Shown: one piece after another, positions 1-5,363 of the stretch
Numbering within the stretch: the first letter of the stretch is position 1
Layout of the letters: the number at the start of each line of letters is the position of its first letter
DNA from: JBNLAN01 sp050302175
GTDB taxonomy: Bacteria > Pseudomonadota > Zetaproteobacteria > Mariprofundales > Mariprofundaceae
NCBI GenBank assembly: GCA_050302175.1
Contig: JBNLAN010000036.1
Span: 1 to 8,801 of the forward strand
Direction: 5' to 3'
DNA: 8,801 nucleotides
Translations under genes and position numbers: made by a program
The notes under the pieces: generated by a model
What the model was told of the DNA's origin: nothing
Seen by the model: the letters and a program-made list of their open reading frames with translations, nothing else
The model's database searches: none

Positions 1-1
1 G

Positions 2-397
2 GGCGGCCCGGGCATGCAGGAGATGCTCTATCCCACCGCCTATCTGAAATCGAAAGGTCTGGGCAAGGATTGCGCGCTATTCACCGATGGCCGTTTCTCG
101 GGCGGCACTTCGGGGCTCTCTATCGGCCATGCTTCGCCGGAGGCGGCGGAAGGCGGAGCCATCGGTTTGATTGAGGAGGGGGATTCCATCGAGATCGATA
201 TCCCGGCCCGCAGCATCAATCTCGCCATTTCGGATGATGAGCTTGCTAAGCGTCGCGCGGCGATGGAGGCGAAGGGCACTGCCGCCTGGAAGCCAGCCAA
301 GCGCAACCGCGTGGTCTCGAAAGCTCTGCAAGCCTATGCGGCGCTGACCACCTCGGCGGACCGTGGCGGTGTCCGCGATCTGGAGCAGTTGAAATAA
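2..397 (+). CDS. ilvD: Dihydroxy-acid dehydratase, C-terminal part (5' end outside window)
   Basis: IlvD dehydrates 2,3-dihydroxy-3-methylbutanoate and its isoleucine-pathway analogue to 2-oxo acids, the third common step of valine and isoleucine synthesis, in the cytoplasm with an Fe-S cluster. Only about 131 C-terminal residues of a protein usually near 610 are visible. They begin GGPGMQEMLYPT, followed by TDGRFSGGTSG and SIGHASPEAAEGG, all hallmarks of the IlvD/Edd family; the serine of GRFSGG matches the residue proposed as catalytic base in family members. GD.IEIDIPAR and a C-terminal ADRGGVRDLEQLK follow, so the end looks intact. The frame is open from base 2. Its GC content is much higher than that of the next two genes. 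No clear terminator follows the stop. The last 41 codons recur at 1731-1853, so the gene's end may have been replaced or copied during an insertion. Confidence 0.97.
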   Translation, partial: GGPGMQEMLYPTAYLKSKGLGKDCALFTDGRFSGGTSGLSIGHASPEAAEGGAIGLIEEGDSIEIDIPARSINLAISDDELAKRRAAMEAKGTAAWKPAKRNRVVSKALQAYAALTTSADRGGVRDLEQLK

Positions 398-464
398 CTC
401 ATGTGCATGATTGCAAGACCTGACCCTAGTGCTTCGCATTTAGTAAACTGTCACCGTAATTTCC

Positions 465-920
465 ATGCGAGACACTAAAGCACAACAATCTCAAGTGTCG
501 TCTGGCAACGAGTTCTTTAATTGGGTGGTTTTTGCTTCGGTATTGCTGTTTGCAATTAATAACTGGTGGCTAAAATATGAGTTCCACAATTGGTTTACAG
601 GTAAGCTGTCGGATGTTTTGTTTTGCTTCTTTTTTCCACTCTATTGCTCTGCGATTTTCGCATTATTAACACGCTGGAAGAAACGAATTCGTGTCTGGGT
701 TGGAGCCATGATTACAATGGTTTCTTTCATCGCTGTAAAAACTATTCCGCCTCTCTCTTTTTGGTTGGATGGGCTTCTGTCAAACGTTTCGCAAGCTGTA
801 GTGGGGGTGGATAGTCATAATATTGTGGATGCTACAGATATTGTTGCTATCCCGTTTGTCCTGTGTTCGGTATGGTTTTCAATGTGGGAGGATTCCACGC
901 ATGAAAACAGGCATATTTAA
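465..920 (+). CDS. Small polytopic membrane protein with TGKLSD motif
   Basis: 151-residue predicted inner-membrane protein of unknown function. Four hydrophobic segments are visible at about residues 17-35, 50-69, 76-93 and 124-141. Between the first two lies NWFTGKLSD (42-50), and the fourth is preceded by VDATDIVAIP. I recall an unnamed family of membrane proteins with the pattern N..LK....W.TGKLSD followed later by a D.TDL motif; that assignment is from memory. The ATG at 465 has no good ribosome-binding site, so the start is less certain than the frame. The stop overlaps the next gene by 20 bp, which suggests translational coupling. The gene is AT-rich compared with ilvD upstream, pointing to recent acquisition together with its partner. 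Confidence 0.8.
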   Translation: MRDTKAQQSQVSSGNEFFNWVVFASVLLFAINNWWLKYEFHNWFTGKLSDVLFCFFFPLYCSAIFALLTRWKKRIRVWVGAMITMVSFIAVKTIPPLSFWLDGLLSNVSQAVVGVDSHNIVDATDIVAIPFVLCSVWFSMWEDSTHENRHI

Positions 921-1674
921 CCATAAAATCATTAAGATTCTCACCCTGGTTGCTGTTGTGCCGTTGTTGATCGGGCATGCTGTTAGTCCGCCAGACTCTT
1001 CTGTGCCAATGGTGCCACTTACCGTATCGGGTTCTGCTGATCCCGGCACAAGCATCAATGTAGGGGATGACTTATTGCTAGTAGATTGGGCTCCCCCGAG
1101 TGCCGCAGGAGGCAGCATAGTTCCTGTGAATTTCAGCGTACCTGCGACGGCAACATCTTATGAACTGAGTGTTTGGGCGAATGTCTCTAGCCAAATGATA
1201 GGCACTATTGGCGAGATGTGGGCGCATTTGGATGCTACCAAACGTGTGAAATTAATTCATCCTGCAATTTCACCATCCTTTCTTATCGCGCATTTCTTTT
1301 TTCAAGACTATGAGCTTTTAAGTCCTCAGAGTTCAACCAATGCTTCTTCATCGGGTTATGTACTATCGAGCTCGGGTGATGGTTCAGGCTTGCTAACTAT
1401 GCAAGCAGATACCACGATATATGTGAATAATATTATTATTTTCCAAGATGCGAATCCTCCTCTCACACCAGTGTCACCTATAATGTTTAACGCTGTGTCG
1501 GGAGATACATTGCGAATCGTGTTTAATCAGGTGCCGCTATCCACCAGCGGGGCCATATCATCTATTTGGCTGATTGCTCCAAATGGAAACGGGATTAAGC
1601 TGCTTCAGAGTGCAACTTTTAATCCTGTAGATGCCGGCGGATTGTATGCTGATGTCTCTTATGCTCTTCCATAA
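901..1674 (+). CDS. Exported protein of unknown function, coupled to the TGKLSD membrane protein
   Basis: 257-residue protein that I do not recognise. The ATG at 901 is chosen because GGAGG (887-891) lies 9 bases upstream and because it gives a signal peptide: a lysine-containing N-region (MKTGIFNHKIIK) and a hydrophobic core (ILTLVAVVPLLIG) ending near residue 25. An in-frame start at 823 would lie deep in the previous gene and place junk before the signal. The mature part is rich in S, T, G, V and P with many short hydrophobic stretches, suggesting a beta-rich extracytoplasmic domain; only the signal region looks membrane-spanning, and there are no cysteines in the mature part. It starts 20 bp inside the previous gene, so the two probably act together in or outside the inner membrane. 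It shares the low GC of its partner. Adhesin, binding protein or effector are all possible; nothing in the sequence decides. Confidence 0.72.
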   Translation: MKTGIFNHKIIKILTLVAVVPLLIGHAVSPPDSSVPMVPLTVSGSADPGTSINVGDDLLLVDWAPPSAAGGSIVPVNFSVPATATSYELSVWANVSSQMIGTIGEMWAHLDATKRVKLIHPAISPSFLIAHFFFQDYELLSPQSSTNASSSGYVLSSSGDGSGLLTMQADTTIYVNNIIIFQDANPPLTPVSPIMFNAVSGDTLRIVFNQVPLSTSGAISSIWLIAPNGNGIKLLQSATFNPVDAGGLYADVSYALP

Positions 1675-1692
1675 GGCGGGCACCAGGGAATT

Positions 1693-1730
1693 CTGCCAGG
1701 AATTCTGGGGACACATATTTAATTCGGCAG
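1693..1730. repeat. Dispersed GGGGACA motif, copy A, within an imperfect hairpin
   Basis: The core at 1700-1725 starts GAATTCTGGGGACACA and ends TTTAATTC. Its ends are mutually inverted (GAATT/AATTC). Here they are extended by CTGCC (1693-1697) and GGCAG (1726-1730), giving a 10-bp stem interrupted by a 2-nt bulge (AG, 1698-1699). Similar cores occur at 3262, 4118 and 8107, with a decayed one near 5283. This copy sits exactly at the left edge of the duplicated ilvD end. From memory, motifs of this type occur near Y1-type (IS200/RAYT-like) transposase genes in proteobacteria; no such gene is present here. Confidence 0.7.
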
Positions 1731-1853
1731 GGTACGGCGGCCTGGAAGCCAGCCAAGCGCAACCGCGTGGTCTCGAAAGCTCTGCAAGCCTATGCGGCGC
1801 TGACCACCTTGGCAGATCGTGGCGGTGTGCGCGATCTGGAGCAATTAAAATAG
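1731..1853 (+). pseudogene. Duplicate of the ilvD 3' end (41 codons with stop)
   Basis: Bases 1731-1853 align without gaps to 275-397, the last 40 codons and stop of ilvD. I count 10 mismatches in 123 bases: nine at third codon positions (one of them TAA to TAG) and one changing serine to leucine (TCG to TTG). A central stretch of 70 bases (284-353 against 1740-1809) is identical, and most differences cluster after it. There is no start codon or N-terminal portion, so it is not an independent gene. It ends 20 bp before the start of the next gene, so it may now serve as its 5' leader. The synonymous pattern means this copy diverged while it was still the end of a working ilvD, in this genome before duplication or in a donor strain. 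Confidence 0.93.
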
Positions 1854-1873
1854 CTGATATCAAAAGGGGAAAT

Positions 1874-3172
1874 ATGCGTACGATTAATCTTAAATCTGGC
1901 ATAACAGTGCTGGGGTTGGTTGTTTCGCTCCATTTTCTTCTCGGATCGCCAATATTGTCGATGGCAAATGCCGCAGAGACAGTAAAAAAGCAGTCCGCTG
2001 ATACTAATAAGCAAGAAAGTAAAAGTGATGAGCATTTGTCCGAGTCGGAAACAAGTCCAGATAAGTCTGTTAAGATTGAGAAGCGCTCCGCTTATGTCTG
2101 GTATGGGATTGGTCTTGAGGCAATCCAAAACGGAGATCATGTTGGGGCATATAACGCTTTCGTGAAGGTGATGCGGCTCCATCGTAATGCCATATCGGTT
2201 GGTAATGCTGCGCGAGCTGCCGAAGATGCCAAATATTACGACGAGGCCGAGAAGTTGTATAAGCAGGCTATTGAGATGGATCCCAAGGATGCGGCTAACT
2301 TGGGGAATTATGCGATTTTCCTGACAAATGTACGCGGCAAACATGATGAGGCCGAGGAGTTGTATAAACAGGTTATCGAAATTACTCCGAAGAACGCGAA
2401 CTACTTAGGTATCTATGCGCACTTCCTGACAAGTGTTCGCGGCAAACACAACGAGGCCGAGAAACTGTATCAACAAGCTATCGAAGTCGATCCAAAGAAT
2501 GCGTATAACTTAGGTAACTATGCGTATCTACTGGCAAATGTACGCGGCAAACATGATGAGGCCGAGAAGCTGTATAAGCAGGTTATCGAAATTACTCCGA
2601 AGAACGCGAACTACTTAGGTTTCTATGCGTACTTCCTGACAAGTGTTCGCGGCAAACACAACGAGGCCGAGAAGCTGTATAAACAGGCTATCGAAGCTGA
2701 TCCGAAGATCGTGGCTAACTTGGATAATTACGCGTACTTCCTGACAAATGTTCGCGGCAAACACGATGAGGCTGAGAGACTGTATCAACGGGTTATCGAA
2801 ATTGATCCGAAGAATGCGAACAGTTTAGGAAATTACGCAAAGCTTCTTTTGGCTCTAGGGCGAAAGGAAGGAAAGTCGATGTTGAATCGTGCATTTGCAG
2901 CCAACCCCACCATTCCAGGCTTGCAATGTGAATTATGGTTTTATCGTTGGGCTCATTTTCCACATAAGTACCCCGAAGCTTTGGATAAGCTGAAGGCGTT
3001 GCTTGAAAGCGGGGCTCGCTCAAAGGGGTGGAATCTTTCACCGAATATTGAAAGGGCGCAATCGAATGGACATCCCAATGTCCCTTTACTCTATGCGTTG
3101 GCAGATGTGATAACCAAGGATGCACCGATAAAAAACCTTGAGGCATTTGAAGAGTGGAAGAAATTGAAATGA
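1874..3172 (+). CDS. Exported tetratricopeptide-repeat (TPR) protein
   Basis: 432-residue protein. The ATG at 1874 is preferred because AAGGGGA lies just upstream and because it yields a signal peptide with hydrophobic core (residues about 9-29) and an ANA-AE cleavage site near residue 33; the frame is open further upstream but there runs through the ilvD remnant. Residues about 35-70 are a charged, low-complexity linker. From about residue 76 to 330 there are TPR units, the central ones with a strict 35-residue period containing RGKH(D/N)EAE.LY..(A/V)IE..PKNA. The last 95 residues hold a distinct cap with ELWFYRWAHFPHKYPEAL and GARSKGWNLSPNIERA. TPRs are protein-interaction scaffolds, so a periplasmic binding role is likely, but the partner is unknown. 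The DNA repeats inside the gene are nearly identical, so the number of units probably varies between strains. Confidence 0.88.
   Translation: MRTINLKSGITVLGLVVSLHFLLGSPILSMANAAETVKKQSADTNKQESKSDEHLSESETSPDKSVKIEKRSAYVWYGIGLEAIQNGDHVGAYNAFVKVMRLHRNAISVGNAARAAEDAKYYDEAEKLYKQAIEMDPKDAANLGNYAIFLTNVRGKHDEAEELYKQVIEITPKNANYLGIYAHFLTSVRGKHNEAEKLYQQAIEVDPKNAYNLGNYAYLLANVRGKHDEAEKLYKQVIEITPKNANYLGFYAYFLTSVRGKHNEAEKLYKQAIEADPKIVANLDNYAYFLTNVRGKHDEAERLYQRVIEIDPKNANSLGNYAKLLLALGRKEGKSMLNRAFAANPTIPGLQCELWFYRWAHFPHKYPEALDKLKALLESGARSKGWNLSPNIERAQSNGHPNVPLLYALADVITKDAPIKNLEAFEEWKKLK
2240..2855 (+). repeat. Coding tandem repeats, 105-bp unit with 210-bp higher-order unit
   Basis: The marker CGCGGCAAACA recurs at 2333, 2438, 2543, 2648 and 2753, exactly 105 bp (35 codons) apart. 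Odd units read HDEAE...VIEITPKNA and even units HNEAE...AIE.DPK, so the repeat alternates. The segment from about 2326 closely matches the one 210 bp downstream, with only a handful of differences over the first 140 bases, while neighbouring 105-bp units differ more. This shows a recent duplication of a two-TPR block. The outer units (about 2240-2320 and 2760-2855) are more diverged. Confidence 0.9.
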
Positions 3173-3289
3173 TCGTTTGCAAACCCACGAAGGCATTTGT
3201 TCGCAATCGCGATTGTTTCGGTAGTACTAATGTGTTTAACAGGCACTGCTTTTTGCCAGGCGAATTCCGGGGACAGTATACAAATTTAA
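3169..3289 (+). pseudogene. Broken signal-peptide gene remnant after the TPR gene
   Basis: An ATG at 3169 overlaps the TPR stop (ATGA) and opens a frame beginning MIVCKPTK. The +1 frame immediately downstream (from about 3188) encodes RRHLFAIAIVSVVLMC followed by LTGTAFCQA, a textbook signal peptide or lipoprotein-like leader with no start codon of its own nearby other than TTG at 3197. Joining the two frames by a single-base shift would give one complete export signal. The hydrophobic frame then runs straight into the GGGGACA motif, which encodes NSGDSIQI and the stop at 3287-3289. I read this as the 5' end of a secreted-protein gene that was translationally coupled to the TPR gene, then frameshifted and cut off at the motif. 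A TTG-started short peptide is the alternative. Confidence 0.42.
3262..3288. repeat. Dispersed GGGGACA motif, copy B
   Basis: The sequence starts GAATTCCGGGGACAGTATAC and ends AAATTTA. It is preceded by TTTGCCAGGC, which resembles the TCTGCCAGG before copy A, so the shared unit is longer than the core. The 3' edge merges with the first TTTAACG element of the higBA control region. It terminates the broken signal-peptide frame and lies 30 bases upstream of the higB -35 box. Confidence 0.68.
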
Positions 3290-3335
3290 CGCTATTAATT
3301 TAACGGTTGACGTTAAACATGAGTCGTTCTAATCT
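3285..3335 (+). promoter_or_regulatory. higBA promoter and probable HigA operator
   Basis: TTGACG (3307-3312) and TAATCT (3330-3335) are separated by 17 bases, a good sigma70-type promoter. The -35 box is embedded in a 7-bp perfect inverted repeat, TTTAACG (3299-3305) and CGTTAAA (3311-3317), with a further direct copy of TTTAACG at 3285-3291. Such symmetry over the promoter fits autorepression by the HigA helix-turn-helix protein, the usual mode for type II toxin-antitoxin operons. The expected transcription start (about 3341-3343) coincides with the higB ATG at 3342. Confidence 0.68.
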
Positions 3336-3341
3336 TCATTC

Positions 3342-3620
3342 ATGATTCGTTCGTTTGCATGCAAGGATTCGCAGAGTCTGTTTGCAGGCCAGTGTCCGCG
3401 AAGGTTTCGCGCGATTCAGGCGCAGGCAGAACGAAAGCTGCAAATGCTTGATGCGGCAACGGATGTGGCCGACTTGCGTTCACCACCGGGGAACCGGTTG
3501 GAGAAGTTGTCCGGAGACCGCAGCGGTCAATGGAGCATTCGCATTAACCAGCAATGGCGTGTCTGTTTCCGTTTCGAAAATGGCGATGCGAGCGATGTCG
3601 AGATCGTCGATTATCACTAA
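3342..3620 (+). CDS. higB: HigB-type toxin (RelE superfamily mRNA interferase)
   Basis: 92-residue toxin that in this family cleaves mRNA at the ribosome and is neutralised by HigA. The MIRSFACKD start is typical of the family's MI.SF opening. The C-terminal half, from LEKLSGDRSGQWSIRINQQ through WRVCFRF to VEIVDYH, is the conserved RelE/HigB core with its arginines and terminal Tyr-His. Length is normal for the family. Toxin-first order with the antitoxin 11 bp downstream is the standard higBA layout. The ATG has no ribosome-binding site and lies at the predicted transcription start, suggesting a leaderless message and low toxin synthesis relative to the antitoxin. No inactivating change is visible. 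Confidence 0.93.
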   Translation: MIRSFACKDSQSLFAGQCPRRFRAIQAQAERKLQMLDAATDVADLRSPPGNRLEKLSGDRSGQWSIRINQQWRVCFRFENGDASDVEIVDYH

Positions 3621-3631
3621 GGAGGTGTGCA

Positions 3632-3943
3632 ATGGCTGCAACTGTAATCCAAAATGAGATGCGTCCGATTCATCCGGGCGAGATTCTTCGAGAAGAGTTT
3701 CTGGCTCCGCTGGAGATGTCGGCGAATGCCCTGGCAATGAAGTTGCGTGTTCCTGCGCCCCGGATCAATGACCTGGTTCGTGAGAAGCGCGGTGTAAGCG
3801 TGGATACGGCCCTTCGTCTGGCTCGTTTCTTCAACAATACCCCGGAGTTCTGGATCAATCTCCAGACCGCTTACGACTTGAAGATTGCCAAAGCAGACAA
3901 GGCCGAAGAGATCGAGCACGACGTTACGCCGCTCGCAGCGTGA
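3632..3943 (+). CDS. higA: HigA-type antitoxin (XRE-family helix-turn-helix)
   Basis: 103-residue antitoxin and autorepressor. The start at 3632 follows AAGGAGGTG (3619-3627), a near-perfect ribosome-binding site that overlaps the higB stop, so the antitoxin should be translated much better than the toxin. The frame is open further upstream inside higB, but that extension is not credible. Residues 11-20 contain RPIHPGEILR, the signature N-terminus of HigA; the helix-turn-helix covers about residues 27-60 (SANALAMKLRVPAPRINDLV), followed by GVSVDTALRLARFF and the conserved PEFWINLQTAYDL. The likely binding site is the inverted repeat over the promoter at 3299-3317. The module appears complete and functional. 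Confidence 0.95.
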   Translation: MAATVIQNEMRPIHPGEILREEFLAPLEMSANALAMKLRVPAPRINDLVREKRGVSVDTALRLARFFNNTPEFWINLQTAYDLKIAKADKAEEIEHDVTPLAA

Positions 3944-3962
3944 TGACATGAAAAGGAAACTT

Positions 3963-4142
3963 ATGAAATCAGTGAAAGTCGGTGTTGCCGGTGATCAGGA
4001 GGTTAATCAGCCCTTGAGTTTTGTCGATCTAATGCGGTCGTTGCCACTGGTGGGTGAGGAACTGATGCTTGATCGCTCCGATTCCATGACCAGGGATGAG
4101 GTTGACTTCATGTCCGCGAATTTCGGGGACACGAATACTTAA
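3963..4142 (+). CDS. Short ORF resembling a Phd-type antitoxin C-terminus
   Basis: 59-residue ORF starting 19 bp after higA, probably on the same transcript. ATG 3963 is preceded by AAGGA (3953-3957) at 5 bases; ATG 3948 is an alternative. Residues 17-49, with LSFVDLMRSLPLVGEEL and DRSDSMTRDEVDF, resemble the end of Phd/YefM-family antitoxins, where a segment like L..FL..SPL.G.ELDLERDRS.TRDV.L binds the toxin. The DNA-binding N-terminal domain is missing, replaced by about 16 unrelated residues (MKSVKVGVAGDQEVNQ). The last residues (ANFGDTNT) and the stop come from motif copy C, so the original end is probably lost as well. It could be a decaying antitoxin or a functional orphan toxin-binding peptide. 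The family link is by eye only. Confidence 0.5.
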   Translation: MKSVKVGVAGDQEVNQPLSFVDLMRSLPLVGEELMLDRSDSMTRDEVDFMSANFGDTNT

Positions 4143-4146
4143 TTCG
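4117..4146. repeat. Dispersed GGGGACA motif, copy C
   Basis: The motif starts CGAATTTCGGGGACACGAAT and ends ACTTAATTCG. The outer six bases are perfect inverted repeats (CGAATT at 4117-4122, AATTCG at 4141-4146). It lies between two converging genes: it ends the short Phd-like ORF on the plus strand and sits 9 bp beyond the stop of the VF530 gene on the minus strand. No poly-T tract is present, so it is not an obvious terminator. Confidence 0.7.
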
Positions 4147-4154
4147 ATAGAAGG

Positions 4155-4385
4155 CTAGCGGCGGTTGGTTTTCATCGTGGCGCCGTAGAGCGCTTCCACC
4201 TTGGCGCGGGCCCACGGGGTTTTGCGCAGGAAGGTGAGGCTCGATTTCACCGAGGGGTCGCGGGCGAAGCAGCGGATGCGGATGCGCTCGGAGAGCTCCT
4301 CCCAGCCGTAAACCTCCACCAGGGCATTCAGCATCATCTCCAGCGTGATGCCGTGCGTGGGGTTGTTGGGTTGTTCATTGCTCAT
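4155..4385 (-). CDS. VF530 / DUF2132 family DNA-binding-like protein
   Basis: 76-residue protein of the VF530 family (DUF2132), small conserved proteobacterial proteins of unresolved function whose fold has been linked to nucleic-acid binding. The diagnostic run is present: NNPTHGITLEMMLNALVE at residues 7-24, YGWEELSERIRIRCF at 27-41, then DPSVKSSLTFLRKTPWAR and KVEALY. The length is typical. The ATG at 4385 gives the usual hydrophilic start (MSNEQPNN); there is no strong ribosome-binding site. It is transcribed away from the cysteine-rich exported protein gene, with 165 bp between the two starts. It looks like an intact chromosomal-type gene caught between acquired modules. Confidence 0.9.
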   Translation of the reverse strand: MSNEQPNNPTHGITLEMMLNALVEVYGWEELSERIRIRCFARDPSVKSSLTFLRKTPWARAKVEALYGATMKTNRR

Positions 4386-4550
4386 GCGTCATTGGGCCAC
4401 ATGTGCGGCCATATGTCCAAGTATGCCGCGTTTGAGAGACTTTTTTTCATGCATTGAGGAGCCGAGGGGAAAGAGGTTTGCAGAAGAGGCGATGGCGCGA
4501 TTAGTCTGGGCGGAGTGCGTGTCGCTTGTTGTATCGGGGAGATGAATTTC

Positions 4551-5273
4551 ATGAAAAAACTTCTAAAGAGGATCATCCAAGCGGGAGCCTTGGTTGTTAC
4601 TTTTATATGCGCGGGTTCGGGTGCAATAGCATCAGAATTCACTACTCCCGGCTCATACGTCACGGAGGGCAACGGTAGCACCATGACAGTGAGTAAAAAT
4701 TCGTCAGACTCTTCTCTTCAATTTAGGATTTATACAACAGGAACTAATGGTCACGAATGTGAACTTGAAGGCGAGATACAAAACAGCCAGGCGAATATGG
4801 AAGATCAGTGCGTCATTCATTTTGAACAAAAAGAAGATCGGGTATCTGTTGTTGTGCCGGAAGAAAACAATGCGGCATGTCATCGCTATTGCGGTGCGCG
4901 AGCGTGGTTTGCCGGAGATTACTTTCCGGTGATCCCCCGTTGCCAGCAAACAAAGAGTGTTCGTGCTGAATTCCTGCAAAGTTACAAGGCCTTGAAATAT
5001 GTGCAGGCACGAGATGTGTTGATCGATTATCTGCAAGCATGTGAGCGATTCACAGACTGGTACAACGTTGCCGAAATCCGCAACGATCTGGCAATAACCC
5101 AGTTTCATTTGGGCGATGCCCAGGCTTGCCTGAAAAGCCTCGAGCCAATTAAACGAACATTCATCGACGATCCGGAATTGACCGGAAGGGTTTTTACACC
5201 TCTTGATGAGGAGTGGGGTGAAAAAATGGTCAAGGTTTCGCGGTTTAATTGGCAGAAGTGCGGCGGGAAATAA
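4551..5273 (+). CDS. Exported cysteine-rich protein with C..YCGARA motif
   Basis: 240-residue predicted periplasmic protein. ATG 4551 is chosen since GGGGAG (4536-4541) stands 9 bases upstream, whereas ATG 4542 would abut it. The signal peptide has KK..KR, then a hydrophobic core (residues 11-26) and cleavage after GAIA (near residue 28). Mature residues 29-135 form a domain with GSYVTE, NGHECELEGEI (66-76), CVIHF (87-91), C110HRYC114GARAWFAGDYF and C131; the cysteines are spaced to form disulfides. I recall this domain in proteobacterial periplasmic proteins, sometimes associated with LprI-type domains, but have no name for it. Residues 136-240 are helical and TPR-like (LQSYKALKYVQARDVLIDYL, ITQFHLGDAQACLKSLEPIKR) with further cysteines at 164, 193 and 237. 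The function is unknown; interaction with a periplasmic partner is plausible. A strong terminator follows. Confidence 0.82.
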   Translation: MKKLLKRIIQAGALVVTFICAGSGAIASEFTTPGSYVTEGNGSTMTVSKNSSDSSLQFRIYTTGTNGHECELEGEIQNSQANMEDQCVIHFEQKEDRVSVVVPEENNAACHRYCGARAWFAGDYFPVIPRCQQTKSVRAEFLQSYKALKYVQARDVLIDYLQACERFTDWYNVAEIRNDLAITQFHLGDAQACLKSLEPIKRTFIDDPELTGRVFTPLDEEWGEKMVKVSRFNWQKCGGK

Positions 5274-5282
5274 AGGGGCAGT

Positions 5283-5307
5283 GTTCCGGGGGAGTATGCT
5301 TTTAATC
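5283..5307. repeat. Possible decayed copy of the GGGGACA motif
   Basis: GTTCCGGGGGAGTATGCTTT (5282-5301) followed by TAAT resembles TTCCGGGGACAGTATACTTAAT with a short deletion and base changes. It lies between the stop of the cysteine-rich protein gene and its terminator. It is weaker than copies A-D and could be chance. Confidence 0.35.
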
Positions 5308-5314
5308 CCTACAC

Positions 5315-5355
5315 GCCCCCTGCCAATCATCAACAGATCAGCAGGGGGCTTTTTT
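5315..5355 (+). terminator. Rho-independent terminator
   Basis: A perfect 9-bp GC-rich stem, GCCCCCTGC (5315-5323) and GCAGGGGGC (5341-5349), encloses a 17-nt loop and is followed directly by six T (5350-5355). It lies 41 bp after the stop of the cysteine-rich exported protein and would end its transcript. It precedes the 3' end of the converging minus-strand gene, but the T-tract is only on the plus-strand side. Confidence 0.92.
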
Positions 5356-5363
5356 ACCCGGTG

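Noticed and set aside
398..1730. Search for an integrase, transposase or integron attC site in the ilvD-flanked insertion
   Set aside because: The only credible genes are the membrane protein and exported protein; no recombinase motifs, tRNA or attC-like structure were seen.
1631..1873. Upstream extension of the TPR frame
   Set aside because: It runs through the end of the previous gene, the hairpin motif and the ilvD remnant out of the ilvD frame; the signal peptide starts at 1874.
2240..2855. Regularly spaced repeats that could suggest a CRISPR array
   Set aside because: The repeats are 105 bp, contiguous, in frame and encode TPR units; there are no unique spacers.
4398..4405. CACATGTG palindrome between the VF530 and cysteine-rich protein genes
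   Set aside because: An 8-bp palindrome is expected by chance, and no matching second site or promoter box supports an operator.
4704..5333. 209-codon minus-strand open frame opposite the cysteine-rich exported gene
   Set aside because: The plus strand has a ribosome-binding site, signal peptide, patterned cysteines and a terminator; the antisense frame has no recognisable motif and crosses the terminator.
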